From Eucalyptus grandis (lineage: Eukaryota; Streptophyta; Magnoliopsida; Myrtales; Myrtaceae): a stretch of 64,000 nucleotides of DNA. Below the pieces are notes generated by a model that saw only the letters and a list, made by a program, of their open reading frames with translations, searched no databases and had not been told where the DNA came from. The stretch covers positions 9,734,001 to 9,798,000 of the forward strand of contig NC_052613.1 in the NCBI RefSeq assembly GCF_016545825.1. The letters run 5' to 3'. Each line of letters begins with the position of its first letter. Position 1 is the first letter of the stretch. This document shows positions 1 to 10,499 of this stretch, one piece after another. The translations under genes and the position numbers were made by a program.

Positions 1-154
1 CCTCAACGCTTTGTTCTAGAAAGAGACATGGTGGGTCACGAAGAGACGGGAATGCGGGTGCTCGAAAGAGGAAGTGCACCCGCAAGAGGAAATGGAACGC
101 AAATTGAGGGTTTGGAGAAATAATCAAACAAAGAGAAAGCCAATTTTCGTTGAC

Positions 155-237
155 GTAGCAGATCGTTGAATAGGCTCCATCAAGGCAAAAATAATTGAAT
201 TCTTGCCTTCGTCCAGCTATACCCGCATCTTCCCTTT
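155..237 (-). pseudogene. 3' end of an LRK10L extracellular exon, stranded beside a copia insertion
   Basis: On the minus strand this stretch matches the cysteine-rich C-terminal end of the LRK10L ectodomain (WAK_assoc type). It reads CGYSWTK where the intact copy at 6613-7411 reads CGYGWTR, then shifts frame by one base before the expected FNCFCPNG segment. At nucleotide level it closely matches about 6665-6760. The 5' part of the same exon lies at 3086-3330, on the other side of the copia element, so the two pieces are probably one exon split by the transposon and the assembly gap. About 450 bp of the exon that should lie between them is missing or hidden in the gap. Confidence 0.7.
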
Positions 238-238
238 G

Positions 239-338
239 NNNNNNNNNNNNNNNNNNNNNNNNNNNNNNNNNNNNNNNNNNNNNNNNNNNNNNNNNNNNNN
301 NNNNNNNNNNNNNNNNNNNNNNNNNNNNNNNNNNNNNN
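239..338. other. Assembly gap (100 N)
   Basis: A run of exactly 100 N, the usual placeholder for a gap of unknown size. The 5' LTR, gag, protease and integrase of the copia element, and the missing middle of the LRK10L exon, would be expected here. Confidence 0.99.
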
Positions 339-1527
339 TATATATGGAACAACTTGTTGATTTCATTAAAAAATGACAAGAATGAAAGGTATGTTGACTT
401 TTGAGATCGATATACGGCCTTAAGCAGTCATCGAGACAATGGTATATACGTTTTCATAATACCATAATGGCATATGACTTTACAATGATAGATGATGATC
501 ATTGTGTATATATTAAAAGATCCAAAGATCAATTTGTGATCATATCATTATATGTTGATGATATACTAATTGCTGGAAGCAATATGGAGTTTGTTAATAC
601 TGTTAAGAGTTGGTTGTCTTCCAACTTTGAGATGAAGGATATGGGTGAGGCTGCATACATTTTTGGAGTTAAGATTTCAAGAGATCGTCCGAAGAGATCG
701 TTATCTCTTTCGCAAGAAACATATATAAATAACGTTCTTGAACGATTTCGTATGAAGATTGTAAACCCATAGACACTCCTATTGCAAAAGGTGAAGAATT
801 GAGCCATAAACTGTGTCTAAGGATTCCACAAGAGAAGGAACAAATGAAACATGTTTCTTATGCTAGTGTTGTTGGGAGCTTGATGTACGCTATGATATGT
901 ACAAGACCTGACATATGTTTTGCAGTTAGAATGGTGAGTAGATACCAATCTAACCCAGGTCAAGCACATTGGAAAGCCGTTAAGAGAAAACTGAGGTATC
1001 TGAAAGGAACTGCTGATTACAAGTTGAATTACCAAGGAAATGATCTGCGACTCGAAGGCTATTCAGATGCTAATTAGGGAGGAGATTTAGATGAAAGAAA
1101 ATCTACCTCTGGATTTGCTTTCTTCTTGAACAATGGCGCCATATCATAGAGCAGTAAGAAGCAAACGTGTATAGCCTTGTCCACGATGGAAGCTAAGTTC
1201 GTGGCATTATCAGCAGCGGTACAAGAAGGAGTTTGGCTTAAGAGATTTTTAGATCATTTAGGTGTTATTGAGAAAGCTGCAAATCCATTATTAGTTAACT
1301 GTGATAGCCAAGCAGCTATAGCGTACACCAAAGATCCAAAATATCATGGCAAGACCAAACATATAGATACCAAGTATAACTTTGTCAAAGATATGGTTGC
1401 ACGAAAGGATGTGAACTTACAGTACATATCTATGCATAGAATGGTAGCAGATCCTATGACAAAACCAATACCTAGAGATGTGTTTTGTGGTCATGTAAAA
1501 TCTCTAGGATTGCATAGAGTCTGATGT
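339..1527 (+). mobile_element. Ty1/copia polyprotein remnant (reverse transcriptase and RNase H)
   Basis: The reading frame from 401 begins in the copia RT (GLKQS.RQWY) and contains the RT active-site motif YVDDILIAG near 550. A single-base loss near 755-760 moves the frame. The RT tail and RNase H then run from about 757 to 1524, with SYASVVGSLMYAM, TRPDICFAV, STSGFAFFLNNGA, ALSTMEAKFVALS and KHIDTKYNFV visible. Two in-frame TAG codons (1075-1077 and 1147-1149) replace conserved tryptophans. The gene order RT then RNase H at the 3' end, with integrase expected upstream in the gap, is that of Pseudoviridae. The element is dead: one frameshift, two stops and a missing 5' half. Confidence 0.93.
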
Positions 1528-1656
1528 ACTGGATTGTAATTTCCCTGAGTTGTTCACATTTATGAACTAGTGTTTTTTCATTATTAATGCTTATGAATCT
1601 TTGTTTGATCTTTATGCATCTTAATGCTCAGTGCATTACTTTAAGTTGAGAAAGTA

Positions 1657-3080
1657 TGTTGGACAGATATAAGATTGGCCTACTCACACGGGCAATCGCC
1701 TCTATTTACTATGTGATAAATAGATATAAGACGGTTTTTAAGCTTATTATTTATATGATAATCAAGAGCTCAAACTTAAAATATATTTATCGCCTTAACC
1801 GGGTGTTAAGATGATGACACAATATTTACTATGTCTGAAAGTAAAATAACCCACATATTTTACTTTATCTGTCTATCATGCCAGATGTGAGTTCTGATGA
1901 ATTTTGTGAATGAGTAGATATGTGAACTCAAGTTAGACATTGGGTATGTCTGAACTATCATTTGTACGGTATTGAAGGTGTAGACATACGCTCCATGGTA
2001 AATGAGTTGATACCGTAATACGTATTTCATACTACGTATGCATGAGACGAGCAATAAGAGTGGCAAAAGTTTGATCTCAACTTTTATGCCGTGTGAGACT
2101 CTTGAGGAAAAGAGTTCCTCAATTTTTAGTGCCCTCATGACTTTTACTTATTCTCAAGATTTCTATTTAGTATTTGCTATCTTACGATGTTGTCAATGGT
2201 CATGAGTTGATTCGATCTAATGGGATATTTCTAGAAAAGCAAGCTGAACTGAAATTGAGAGTTTGAAGAAAAGAGGAAGATCAAATTTGGAGAATCACAT
2301 TGTGGTTTTGTATTCACTGGTCGACCAATTATGACTGTCTTTGGGATAATCATAATTATGAATACAATATATATCTCATTGCTTAAAAGAGATCAAAAGA
2401 GATATAAATGTGATTGATCGATCTGAGGTACTGCATACTAAATCTACTCAGAGTGTGATGCCCATTATGAGCTGCTATATATTCCTAACAGATGTATAGC
2501 AACGAGCTTTCAAAGTATGCTGGTCGCATGAATTATTCACCGGTATGAATGTTGAAGAGAGGTAAAGAGAATCATGTTCGGCCCACCATATGCGAGCGGG
2601 AGATGGTGGTTTTATTAAAGTGATGGGTTTAAATTGGCCCGTCCGCCCATGTTGGGCCTAAAAGCCCGGCCCAGAATATTAGGGCTCATGGATGGAGGGA
2701 TATGATGAAGGGACACGTTTCCTTTTGGAGGGAATGTATTTAAGGGAGAAATAAAGAGGGAGGAACGCACATTTTGGCATAACGTACGTTCCTCCTCCCT
2801 CTCTCCCTCAAAAACGCTCCAAAAAAAAAAAAGAACAGTAAGCAAGAGGCGACACCCATCTTCCCTTCAAGGCAAATTGACGTCATCAGATCGAACGGGA
2901 TCAGTTTCTCTCCCTCATATCGGCGTCAGTGTTTAATCGTTGGCTAACAAGGTACGTTCGATTCTATGATGTGCCTTAGGGTCGGTGATGCATGTGTTTT
3001 TCCCGGGCTCGTCTTCCGCACAAGTTTAGGGGTTCGATTTAGTGTCAAATCCGGTTTTAAGGAATTCGACAATCCCAACA
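1657..3080 (+). repeat. Probable 3' LTR of the copia element
   Basis: The proposed LTR starts TGTTGGACAG and ends AATCCCAACA, giving perfect 6-bp inverted termini TGTTGG/CCAACA typical of copia LTRs. It begins about 130 bp after the RNase H stop, next to a purine-rich stretch (GAGAAAG). A TATA-like TATTTAAG (about 2727) precedes a pyrimidine-rich leader (2785-2815), fitting a U3/R boundary. At 3081 the sequence changes abruptly to LRK10L exon sequence by about 3088. The matching 5' LTR is not in the window, so the start is inferred from the termini only. Confidence 0.6.
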
Positions 3081-3330
3081 CTAAGACATCATGGACAGGG
3101 TTGGGCTATATCCGTCACAATCAAGCTCGTAGCCTGTATACCCACAGAATCTTGGTTGCTTCATATGCTTGAAAGGATAGCTGATTCGTATATTTCCACA
3201 AACAAAAGGAGCGCATTCTTGGAATGGTGGGAAGTCGTCGGAAGCTCGCACGAGGAAGTGAATTTTGAGGGAGATGAAGAAGAGCAAGGAGAGAGGAAAA
3301 TGGCGTGGTAAGATACATCCTAAGGGAGAT
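3081..3330 (-). pseudogene. 5' end of an LRK10L extracellular exon (GUB_WAK_bind), interrupted by copia
   Basis: The minus strand reads a hydrophobic signal-peptide-like stretch followed by CAPFVCGNIRISYPFKH and FCGYTGYELDCDG, the start of the GUB_WAK_bind domain. This domain is a cysteine-rich wall or sugar-associated ectodomain of LRK10L and WAK-type receptor kinases. The signal-peptide region is frameshifted relative to the mature domain (LTTPFSSLL in one frame, FFISLKIHFL in another). Homology to the copy at 6613-7411 stops at about 3087, where the copia LTR begins. The first bases after the LTR (CTAAG, 3081-3085) may be the 5-bp target duplication. Confidence 0.8.
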
Positions 3331-3369
3331 GGTGTTGGAGCGAAACAAGGAGGGGTACATATGAAGGAA

Positions 3370-3870
3370 CATGGAGGAGGGAAATGAAAAAAGATAGCTA
3401 TCGAACGTTGATGGGGAAGATGTGGCCCGGAAACATGCAAAGCAATTTTCTTCGAATTTCTCCCCATGTTGTTAAAATTGAAAGGTGAAAACTTTCTCCT
3501 AGGTTCTCACTAAAAAAATCTAGCCCCTTTGAGGGGTCGAGAGTTCGTGTCATGAGATGTAAAGAACATGTCAAACCTAAATTTTTCGTTACTTGACTTA
3601 TTGGTTAATGCCCGATTTAAAATACTTGTCCATGATGTGAAATTTTACATTAAGCTCGGAGCATCTTCACTCATTGTATTTAAACCGTTGGATCGGTGGG
3701 TTCGCAGATACTAACCTAATGATTCAACAGTTGAGGCAAGGAAAGTTGTTGAGAACGGAGTGATAAAGTTTAAGGACTTGGGAGTCTAAATTGTAACATG
3801 CTGTAGCGAGGATGAGATGACTGCATTAAATATTAGAGGGAAGGGCGTGCCCAGCAAAATGAGAATGTCA
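3370..3870. repeat. Duplicated LRK10L intergenic block, copy 1
   Basis: This non-coding stretch is repeated at 5965-6480 and in part at 8390-8480. Shared landmarks are GGAGGAGGGAAAT, a run around TCTAGCCC.TTTGA.GGGTCGAGAGTT, and TGAAATTTTACA..AA.CTC.GAGCATCTTC. Related but more divergent forms of its end also flank the second LRK10L subfamily (18640-18760, 45330-45440, 46780-46870). I see no gene in it. It marks the repeated unit of the tandem array. Confidence 0.7.
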
Positions 3871-3988
3871 GGCTTTTAGGGGCATGAGCGGGTCATTTTC
3901 CAAATAACGAGCAAACCCAGCAATCCCTCCCACGGAAGAACATTAGCTAATTGAGAACCGCGCATTAGGTGAGAGTAGGCATACATAC

Positions 3989-4763
3989 CCTGTTTGCCGT
4001 AAGTCGTTGAATGGACTCCGTCAGGGCAGATACAATTGAATCGTAGCCTTTTCCAGTCATAACCGCATCTTCCCCTTGATTTGTTCCATTTTTTCGCATT
4101 GTGATGTGTCGACAATCCAGGTGATCTCAAAGCTTTTGTTCAGGAACTCACTAATAGCAGCATGAATAAAAGAAGCACTATGATCGCTGCCCTCTGGTGG
4201 TGGTTGTAGACCTGGAGCTTCACTATGTGAATTTGGGACAAGGACACTGAAGTTGCATAGCTCGTGTAGTGGTTTTGTAAGATCAGCATTTATAGCAAAG
4301 TAGCCATGTCCATACAAGAGAACCAATAATAAAGTTGAGGGGGCCACGATGAATTGCAATTACATAATAAGGAGGAATTGAAGTAACGTGAAGTGTAGTC
4401 AAAGAGACTGAAGTTTGAAGAGGTGTTGACAAGTATTCCAGGACATATATCGTGCCATAAATCCGTCCTCGCCACCTCAAGGACATGCTCGCTCCAATCT
4501 ATGTGGATCACCCGATTTTTCAGGGACTCCATGGACAGGGTTGGTTAATTTCCGTCACAGTCGAGCTTGTAGCCTGGATACTCACAGTAACTTGGTTGCC
4601 CAATATGCCTGAAAGGATGGCTGATTTGTTGCTCTCCGCAATCAAAAGGAGTGCAATCTTGGAACGGCTGGCATTCGCTAGAAGCTGGCATAGAGAAGTG
4701 AATATGGAGGGAGATGAAGAAGAAGAGCAAGGAGAGAGAGGAACACGACATGGTAAGATCCAT
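3989..4763 (-). pseudogene. LRK10L extracellular exon pseudogene (copy B)
   Basis: The exon starts MDLTMSCSSLSLLFFFISLHIHFS (signal peptide; ATG at 4763), then CTPFDCGEQQISHPFRH and YPGYKLDCDG (GUB_WAK_bind). It then has an in-frame TAA near 4542. The same frame continues as MESLKNRVIHIDWSEHVLE to about 4320, where a frameshift precedes GYFAINADLTKPLHELCNFSVLVP. A second frameshift near 4095 leads into SRGRCGYDWKRLRFNCICPDG. The exon ends at 3989 before GTATGT, the same donor as the intact copy. One stop and two frameshifts in about 775 bp make this a pseudogene. It is the tandem paralogue of 6613-7411 and shares flanks on both sides. Confidence 0.88.
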
Positions 4764-4799
4764 CCGGAGCGAGATGGTGTTGGAGCAAAACAAGGAGGG

Positions 4800-5480
4800 T
4801 GCATAAATGAAGGAAAAGGATGAAGAGGATAAAGGAATAATGCTGCTTTCTAGAACGACTTGGCCCCAATGCTCTCACGAGATTCACTTGATTTGGCCTC
4901 CCGAAGACCAAGACTTTGGCGCGGTGAGACGAAAGCTGAGAAGAAAGGAAGGAGAACAAGGCACGTGGAAACAAAGCCAAGTAGCTTGAGCTGCTGGCTA
5001 ATTTTGAACTTCACTTGAGGAAGACTTGGAATAGTATTCCCCATTTTCCAATTCCTACACGCAGGCGTAGCCCCAACTAATCAACGAGCTTTGCTAATCT
5101 CGTTCAATCGAGGATAATTCAATAAGGACCTCAAGAACATAGTTAGCAGCGTTCTAGACAAATACAGGGCCATCGCCTAGACTAGAAAACAGAAGGGGAT
5201 TGGAGCCCCAAAACTCAGGCGGCTAAACAATTATGTGGACGACTTTCTCTTAAGCTTTGCCTAGTCATCTTTTTCGAACTGATTTGACTGATGATATCTA
5301 CGCATCATCAGCCCAAAGAAGCAATCTGGTTAACATTAGTCAATCCCAGAGGCCCATGATTCCTCGGCCGAGCTGAATTGGCCCCATCTCTCGTGATTTA
5401 CGATGATGACGACCCACATTAAATAGGAAGCAATAGGCTCGCCATCTTTTTCGTGGCAGAAATTGCTTAGGTCCATAAAT
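4800..5480. repeat. Duplicated 5' flank of LRK10L copy B
   Basis: From about 4804 to 5200 this matches 7440-7860, with shared landmarks AAGCCAAGTAGCTTGAGCTG and GAGAACATAGTTAGC. From about 5270 to 5480 it matches 9230-9480, with GAACTGATTTGACTGATGATAT and ACTCCTCGGCC/TTCCTCGGCC. Lying upstream of minus-strand exons, it should contain the ancestral promoter and 5' leader. No clear TATA box was assigned. The shared blocks show that the whole gene with its promoter was duplicated, not just the exon. Confidence 0.7.
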
Positions 5481-5515
5481 AGCTTAGGCCTCAAGCATTG
5501 AAAATAAGACTTCTG

Positions 5516-5740
5516 CTATTGGTACTCAAAGATAGGGAATTCGTCCTCATTGCACTCTCCCCAGAAAGGATAAGTTACATTTGCGATGGTTCCGCAATTA
5601 AAAGAGCTGTGGCAATCGGTATAGTGGACATTGTCATCTCCCTTGCATAAAAGAACTTGTAGAACAATGAGGCCGACAAGGACGAAGACTAGGATGGAGT
5701 GTGAGGTGGAGGAGAGAAGGAGAGGGGCTGCGTCACCCAT
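5516..5740 (-). pseudogene. Signal peptide plus start of GUB_WAK_bind, truncated LRK10L-like gene (copy C)
   Basis: An open frame of 74 codons starts at a real ATG (5740). It encodes a strong hydrophobic signal sequence (HSILVFVLVGLIVLQVLLC) followed by DCHSSFNCGTIANVTYPFWG, the opening cysteine motif of a GUB_WAK_bind ectodomain. It then runs into non-homologous residues and a TAG at 5516. The sequence is clearly from a different LRK10L subfamily than copies B and D. The rest of the ectodomain and any kinase are absent downstream, so this is a truncated remnant. A short secreted peptide cannot be excluded. Confidence 0.7.
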
Positions 5741-6612
5741 TTGAATAAGTTCATGCTCTCACGGGTGGAGAATAAATTGTGGAACGAGGGTTTAGAGATC
5801 ATAGGAGCAAGTTGAGGATGGAGAAATTCTTTTTGTATTCACTTTCTTTGAACTGAAGTATGAAAGGGATGGATGTTGTTAATTCTTCCTCAGTATAATA
5901 GAGAAAACTATTCTGACCATCGACTTTGACCAAGACCAGTTTCAGTCTTCTGGTATTTCGTGGAGGAGGGAAATCAAAGGGATGGCTATCGAGCATTGAA
6001 ATTGGGTCTGGGGGTGGAAGTGATGAGGAAGACAGAGGAAACAAGCGAAGCAATTTCCTCCGGAGTTCTTCCTATGTAGTTGAAATTGTAAAGTGAAACC
6101 TTTTTTAAGGTTCTCACTGTGGAAAAAGTCTAGCCCATTTGAAGGGTCGAGAGTTGATGTTGTGGAAAGTAAAGAACAAGTCAAACCTAAATTTTAGGTT
6201 GATTGACTTATCGACTGACGCGTTCTGCTTTGAATTACTGATCCATGATGTGAAATTTTACAATAAACTCCGAGCATCTTCGCTCACTGTATTTAAACCG
6301 TAGGATCTTGCGGATCACAGATACCGACAAAATGATCGAGCATTCAAGGCAAGGAAGGTTGCAGAGGATGGAACGATAAAGTTTTTAAAACTTGGAGTGT
6401 AAATTGTAACACGATTGTGTATGCCATAGCGTGGATGACCGCACTTCGTTTGAGGGAAGGGTATGCAGAGCAAAATGAGATTGTGAAGCTTTAGGGGCAT
6501 GGGCGGATCATTTTCCAATGAACAATCGAAGGGAAGAATGACCCAACAATCCTTCTCATTGAACAAGTTCAGCTATTTGAAAACCACATATGGTGAGAGT
6601 AGGCATACATAC
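5741..6612. repeat. Duplicated intergenic block and intron of LRK10L copy D
   Basis: 5965-6480 repeats 3370-3870, and 6480-6612 is the start of intron 1 of copy D, matching 3875-3988 and 8990-9165. No transmembrane or kinase exon is visible on the minus strand here, although one would be expected downstream of copy D. 5741-5960 shows no similarity I recognise. Confidence 0.6.
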
Positions 6613-7411
6613 CTGAAGGGACGATTGTCGGTGCTGGCGGAGGGAGGCTTGCCGGTATTGGCGATTTCTGGCAGATTGTCATAGAGGCTCCATTAGGACA
6701 AAAACAATTGAATTCTTGCCTTGTCCAGCCATACCCGCATCTTCCCCCTGATTTAGTGCAATTTTCGCACAGAGATGTGTTGGCAATCCAAGTAATCTCA
6801 AAGCCATTTTTCAGGATGTCTCTAACAGTAGCATGACTAATGTTAGCGCTCTTGCTACCCTCCAATATTGGTATAAATGGGACGAAGACACTGAAGTTGC
6901 ATAGCTCGTGTAGTTTGCTTGCAGGGTCCACTTTGAAAGCAAAGTAGCCATCTCCAGACGCAGGACAGGAGAACCGATTAGGTTGAGGGGTTGACGGTGA
7001 GTTGCAATTGTAGAATAAGGCAGAATTTTGGTAATTGGAAGCGTAGTTGAAGAGACTGAAGTTTAAAGTGGTGTTGACATGTGTTCCAAGACATATATCT
7101 TTCAATAAATCCATCCTCGCAACCTTAAGGATCTGCTCGCTCCAATCCATGTGGATCACCTGATACTGCAGGGACTCCATGGACAGAAGGGTCAGGTTAC
7201 CTCCATCACAGTCAAGCTTGTAGCCTGGATACCCACAGTAACTCGGTTGCTCATTATGCCTGAAAGGATAGCTAATTTTTTTATCTCCGCAAACAAAAGG
7301 AGCGCACTCTTGGAATGGCAGGAATTTGCTGGAAGTTGGCACCAGGAAGTGAATATGGAGGGAGAAGATGAAGAGCAAGGACATAGATGAACACGACATG
7401 GTAAGGTCCAT
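6613..7411 (-). CDS. LRK10L extracellular exon, intact reading frame (copy D)
   Basis: This uninterrupted exon encodes a signal peptide (MDLTMSCSSMSLLFIFSLHIHFL; ATG at 7411, alternative at 7399) and a GUB_WAK_bind domain. The domain has CAPFVCGDKKISYPFRH, YCGYPGYKLDCDG, spaced cysteines and N-glycosylation sites. A WAK_assoc C-terminal region follows, with FEITWIANTSLCENC and SGGRCGYGW..FNCFCPNG. The exon ends CAG|GTATGT at 6613, a near-perfect plant donor. In this family such an exon is followed by a transmembrane segment and a kinase, but none is found between here and copy B. If transcribed, intron read-through would add AYSHHMWFSNS and stop, giving a secreted ectodomain-only protein of about 280 residues. 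It is the only undamaged ectodomain in the window. Expression is unknown. Confidence 0.82.
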
Positions 7412-7870
7412 TCGGCGAGAGAAGGTGTTGGAGCAAAACAAGGAGAAGGGTAAATGTAACTGAAGAGGATGCAGAGGATAAGAACAATGCTGCTTTGAGA
7501 ATTATTTGAACCCAATGCACCAATGAGAGCCACTTGATTTGGCCTCCCGGAAGACCAAGACTTTGGCGTATTGAGACAAAAGGCTGAGAAGAAAATAAGA
7601 AGAAGAAGGCGTGTGGAAAACAAAGCCAAGTAGCTTGAGCTGCTGGCTAGCTGTAGACTTGACGTAAGGACGACTTGGACTATTATTACCCATTTTACAA
7701 TTCGTACACGCGGCCCTCAACTAGTGAACGAGCTTGGCTAATCTCCTTGACAATTCAATCGAGGACACTTCAATAAGGACCTCGAGAACATAGTTAGCGG
7801 CATGCAGGGCCATCGCCTAGAATAGAAAAAAGAAGGGATTACAGCCTCAGAACTAAGACGACCAAACTGT
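7412..7870. repeat. Duplicated 5' flank of LRK10L copy D
   Basis: Upstream flank of the intact exon and presumed promoter side. It matches 4804-5230 over most of its length, with small indels. Frames overlapping the flank are not conserved between the two copies, which supports non-coding status. Confidence 0.65.
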
Positions 7871-8400
7871 CATCTGGACGAGTTTCTCTCGATTTTCCCT
7901 AGGAGTAAGCCACAAAGACCGCCTGCCCACTGGGAATTGCCCGGACCGGATCGAACCGCCCGATTCTAGGCGGTTTCCGGAGGGGCCACTCCGATTCTGG
8001 TTCATAAAAATGGAATTAATGATTTTTGATCTGATTCCCGATTCCAAGGATAAAACCGCCCGAATGGGACTGTATCGACTTAATTTTTTTTTTTTTTTGG
8101 TTATTTCTTAAAATTATTCAGAGAACAGCAACCCTTCATGCTCGTTCTTCCCTGTCGGCTCTCACGCCTCTTTCCCTCTCTATATGGCGGAGGACAGCAT
8201 CGTCCAATGTCCGGAGGAGGAGGGCCTTCGACGAGCTCGGTGTGGTGGGAGTTGAGTCGAGGAGAGCAACGAGGATGGAGTTGGAGCTTATCTGACCCCC
8301 ATGGAGTTGCGGGGGGCGGTGGGGCAATGCGGAGGAGATAGGAGGGGGGAGACACCGCAGACGCGAGGATCCATGAGGGCGCATGATAACCATTGGATCT
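7871..8400. other. Non-homologous insert with a GC-rich segment inside the third tandem unit
   Basis: The tandem similarity breaks at about 7870 and resumes near 8390. The insert has a CCGCC/GGCGG-rich part (7915-8060, including ACCGCCCGATTCTAGGCGG), a poly(T) run at 8083-8098, and a purine-rich GC segment (8130-8360). The GC-next-to-homopolymer composition resembles the cores of transposons elsewhere in the window. No terminal repeats or credible protein were found. Confidence 0.4.
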
Positions 8401-8479
8401 TGCGGATCATAGATACCGACCCAAAGATCTAACAATTAAAGCATAAAAATTTCTAGGGTATGAATGATAAAGTTTTAAA

Positions 8480-8930
8480 CTTGGAGTCCAAGAGCACGCA
8501 TGATAATCATTCTATTTCGACTAGAATTATTTTTTTTTGTTTTTAGGAACGGTTTGAAATAGAAATACTTTTAATAATGTAATCTCATTTTTTATTTATG
8601 GAATAAATTTTTAGTCCCAAAATAGGTTTAAAACAGAAATGAGATGTAAAATTTTCTACTTTTCTATTTTTGAAATAGAAATGAAAAATAAAAACTCTTT
8701 TCATCGCTCGCCCTTGCTATAAGCGGCCTGCCAATCACTGTCCACCATCCACTGCCGTTATTCAAGATGGAGAAATTTTATATTGTTATCAAACGAATTT
8801 CTCTTACAAAAATAGAAATTTTGTGCCATTAACAAACCCGTATTTTTTCTCCGAAACTCATTCGGAAAATAGAAATAAAAAAAATTCATTTCTAGAACTC
8901 ATTCCCATCCTAAACCGTGACATGATGGAT
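8480..8930. mobile_element. MITE-like AT-rich element
   Basis: It begins GCATGATAATCATTCTATTTC and has many TTTCTATTTT/GAAATAGAAAT motifs in both orientations, a palindromic habit typical of MITEs. A related start (GTATGATAATCATCC) occurs at 20930, and a similar body occurs at 16118-16680. It interrupts the third LRK10L tandem unit. Exact ends and a target duplication could not be fixed. Confidence 0.45.
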
Positions 8931-8949
8931 GCCATGGGGAGGGTGATTG

Positions 8950-9170
8950 CACTTCATTAGAGGTTAGGATATGTATGGTCAGCAACGAGGCTGTCAGGCT
9001 TTAGGGGGCATGAGCCCGTTGTTTTCCAAACAACAAGCCAAGGGAAGGATATGCCCAGCAATTCCTCTCGTTTAACAACTTTAGCTAATTCAAAACCACC
9101 TATAATGGGTTTGAAGGTGAGGAGTTTTGTTATGATATACGGAAAAATGTGATCGTGGAACACAACGTGA
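8950..9170 (-). pseudogene. LRK10L intron-1 remnant of a third tandem unit (copy E)
   Basis: This matches the intron-1 sequence following copies B and D (GTCAGGCTTTAGGGGGCATGAG, then AACAAGCCAAGGGAAGGATATGCCC). The exon that should follow at higher coordinates is absent: near 9165-9220 the sequence passes to the upstream block seen at 5270-5480. The third unit therefore lost its ectodomain exon by deletion. Confidence 0.6.
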
Positions 9171-9219
9171 CGAGAAGTGTAAACACATTTGATTTGGAGT
9201 TCAAAACGTTTTCTCCAAC

Positions 9220-9480
9220 TTTACCAGGTCATCTTTGAACTGATTTGACTGATGATATTTGATATATCATCGGCCCAAAAAAACAACTTGGTTAAAATCA
9301 GTGGATCCCAAAAGCCCTTGACTCCTCGGCCAAGCCGGATCTGGCCCATATCTCGTGATTTAAAGGATGATGACCCACATTGGCTCTTTAGCTCGGAAGC
9401 AATAACCAGAGCTTGCCATCTTTTCATGGCAGGAATTGCTAAGGTCCAGATATTGCTGAAGCCTCAGTTATTCATTTAAA
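9220..9480. repeat. Third copy of the upstream LRK10L block
   Basis: About 250 bp is clearly alignable with 5265-5490 (GAACTGATTTGACTGATGATAT, CCATATCTCGTGATTTA, GATGATGACCCACATT). It marks the right end of the recognisable tandem array. From 9481 to about 10300 I see only AT-rich intergenic DNA, including a dispersed-repeat motif of the AAATAAGTACCTAAAGTGG type (9965-10100). Confidence 0.65.
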
Positions 9481-10499
9481 AGCCAATTCCTCCGGAGGAA
9501 AACGATCTAACCAAAGTAACATCAACAAATAAGAGAAAAGACATCCTTCTGAAAAGAAACCACCACTTTTCCATAAAGTTTATTCTAAATTGTGACCAAT
9601 TGATAGAACCTACTTTTGAAATTGTGCCCCAAAAAAAAAAAAAATTATCACTTCCATTTGGCGCATACAGTCCTTACTAGAAAATTACTTTAGTCCGGGT
9701 GTTAAATTATCTCACATCACTTGTCTACAGAATTTTGCATTCCCTTTACATACATGTGATTTTTATTCACTTATAAATTTACGTATTTGAATTAATTTTG
9801 AACACGCTATTAGAGTCAAGTTCTTCCTAGATTTTTTTTTAAGTGTGCCGCCCCTTGAGTCAAATTCCATGTGTGGCTTCTAATCTGATTTATACTCAAA
9901 AGGGGTGTTAAACTATTTCACCTCGCTTGTTTATGGCTAATATTTTTTAAAGGAAAATTTCAAATAAGTACCTAAAGTGGGGTAATTTTCTATAATAAAA
10001 CAAAGGTCGAAAGTTGATCTTGTTCCAAACAAGGGCCTAAAGTAGCCAAAGGATTCTCAAATAAGGGCTTGAACTAACCAGCTGGCCAAATATTCACCGA
10101 CAACTTTCTCAAGCAACTAAAACAAGGGCAATCCTGTCCAATATAAGTAATTGTGTAAAAAATGGATAAAATACCCAAGTTGAATTAGGATTAGGGTTCT
10201 TCCTTTAATTTTTTTTCTCTTTTTCTCCTGCCACTCAAACAAAATGCTATCGCTTGCTTTGCTAAAGGTATCTTTGGAGAACGTTTTAGTCACTCTGACA
10301 ATCACTCTCTCTCTCGCTCCCTCTCATCCACTGTAATTTGTATTTAGTTGAATGAAAATCCGCCAAATGAGCAATGTGCGATCTTTAGAGGCCATTTCCC
10401 TCAATCTTTGAAGGTTGGGCTGAAAATTTTGGGATAATTATTTGAAATTTTTTGACATAGGACTACTCGGTTTGCTCGTGCTTTTGAATCATAGGTAAT

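Noticed and set aside
7192..7629. Extended alternative frame upstream of LRK10L copy D with a hydrophobic start
   Set aside because: Overlaps the real exon in another frame, and the corresponding frame is not conserved in the tandem copy at 4678-4980.
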